From the NCBI RefSeq assembly GCF_007421815.1, contig NZ_VLNT01000001.1, positions 232,573 through 296,572 on the forward strand: 64,000 nucleotides of DNA, written 5' to 3'. A model generated the notes under the pieces. It did no database searches, had not been told where the DNA came from, and saw only the letters and a program-made list of their open reading frames with translations. Made by a program: the position numbers and the translations under genes. Position 1 is the first letter of the stretch. Each line of letters begins with the position of its first letter. Source of the DNA: Aeromicrobium piscarium (GTDB lineage: Bacteria; Actinomycetota; Actinomycetes; Propionibacteriales; Nocardioidaceae). Positions 63,724 to 64,000 of this stretch are shown here, piece by piece.

Positions 63724-64000
63724 TCAATCGCCGGTGGTGTCTCTCCAGATGTGCCGGCTGAGGGCGGTGACGTCGCGGTCGAGGTGCTCGAACTTGGTGT
63801 CCATGGTGTCGAAGCGGGCGTTCATCTCGCTGTGTAGGCCGTCGATGCGGTGGTGGACACCGTCGATGCGGTGGTGGACACCGTCGATCCGGCCGTGGAC
63901 ACCGTCGAACCGGCCGATCATCTCGCCACGCAGGCCGTTGATGGACGCGGCGATGGTGCGGTTGATCTGGACGGTCATGAGGGTCATGGCACCGAGCATG
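63724..64000 (-). CDS. Membrane-anchored coiled-coil protein, cut by the window end
   Basis: At least 91 residues are visible. The N-terminal part (LGAMTLMTVQINRTIAASIN) aligns with the membrane helix end of the paralogue at 33363, so the gene probably starts beyond the window. Then come heptads RFDGVHG, RIDGVHH, RIDGVHH, RIDGLHS, encoded by a 21-nt tandem repeat (63837-63915), and a conserved end HLDRDVTALSRHIW. A trimeric or tetrameric coiled coil is likely. Function unknown. Confidence 0.6.
   Translation of the reverse strand, partial: MLGAMTLMTVQINRTIAASINGLRGEMIGRFDGVHGRIDGVHHRIDGVHHRIDGLHSEMNARFDTMDTKFEHLDRDVTALSRHIWRDTTGD
63837..63915 (-). repeat. 21-nt tandem repeat coding a heptad
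   Basis: About 3.7 units of CCGTCGATGCGGTGGTGGACA (plus-strand phase; key codons on the minus strand are GTC CAC CAC CGC ATC GAC GGT) encode R-I-D-G-V-H-H. Unit length equals seven codons, so copy number can change coiled-coil length without loss of frame. Confidence 0.8.

Overview
The window is a gene-dense chromosomal segment of a GC-rich actinobacterium. Evidence: roughly 68% G+C by eye; actinobacterial families throughout (DUF3263, LytR_C/VirR-like, DUF3027, DUF2530, DUF4229, a CysO-type sulfur carrier); a CIRCE-controlled groEL without groES; and many TANNNT -10 boxes placed 6-8 nt before the start codon, which predicts leaderless mRNAs. From memory, gene order matches Mycobacterium (Rv0430-0431; Rv2249c-2252; hemACDB; Rv0524-0529; menA/E/C/D) and Streptomyces (otsB-thrC-moaD-csp-groEL2; rex-hemA). 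The lineage could be Mycobacteriales or Propionibacteriales; I cannot decide. I saw no rRNA, tRNA, CRISPR array, transposase or prophage gene.

Layout. 1-9.4 kb: DUF3263 and VirR-like genes, otsB, a SAM-riboswitch-led thrC-cysO pair, repeats, a cold-shock gene, CIRCE-groEL, a broken ROK gene, small membrane proteins, an M23 peptidase and a lipid kinase. 9.4-14 kb: a divergent glycerol-phosphate/ether-lipid type cluster (FAD-linked synthase plus kinase against TetR-glpD). 14-17 kb: methionine ABC importer metQNI. 17-28.5 kb: acyl-CoA synthetase, PemK-like protein, YihY, CspB-DUF3027, transporters, gamma-carbonic anhydrase, serC. 28.5-38.5 kb: methylmalonyl-CoA mutase mutA-mutB with meaB, secreted lipoproteins and a citrate synthase. 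38.5-46.3 kb: pdxH, an MFS exporter and the rex-hemA-hemC-hemD-hemB operon behind a Rex site. 46.4-54 kb: a secreted transglycosylase, then hemL, a phosphatase and the System II cytochrome c maturation genes tlpA-ccdA-resB-resC. 54-64 kb: cysteine desulfhydrase-like enzyme and menaquinone genes menA, menE, menC and menD, ending in a cut-off coiled-coil membrane protein.

How it works together: heme, cytochrome c assembly and menaquinone genes form a respiratory block. The mutase genes with MeaB supply propionyl-CoA or methylmalonyl-CoA metabolism.

The least expected signals are these. (1) Three copies of an 81-nt insertion, each a 27-codon mini-ORF, end exactly on the ATG of the next gene; two also overlap the stop of the gene before. 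This is the architecture of mycobacterial MIRUs. (2) A sulfur carrier whose gene encodes -Gly-Gly-Cys instead of -Gly-Gly sits behind a threonine-synthase-like gene under a SAM riboswitch. (3) A perfect TTGTG-N8-CACAA palindrome lies on the hemL promoter. (4) Several unrelated families of intergenic direct/inverted short motifs are present.
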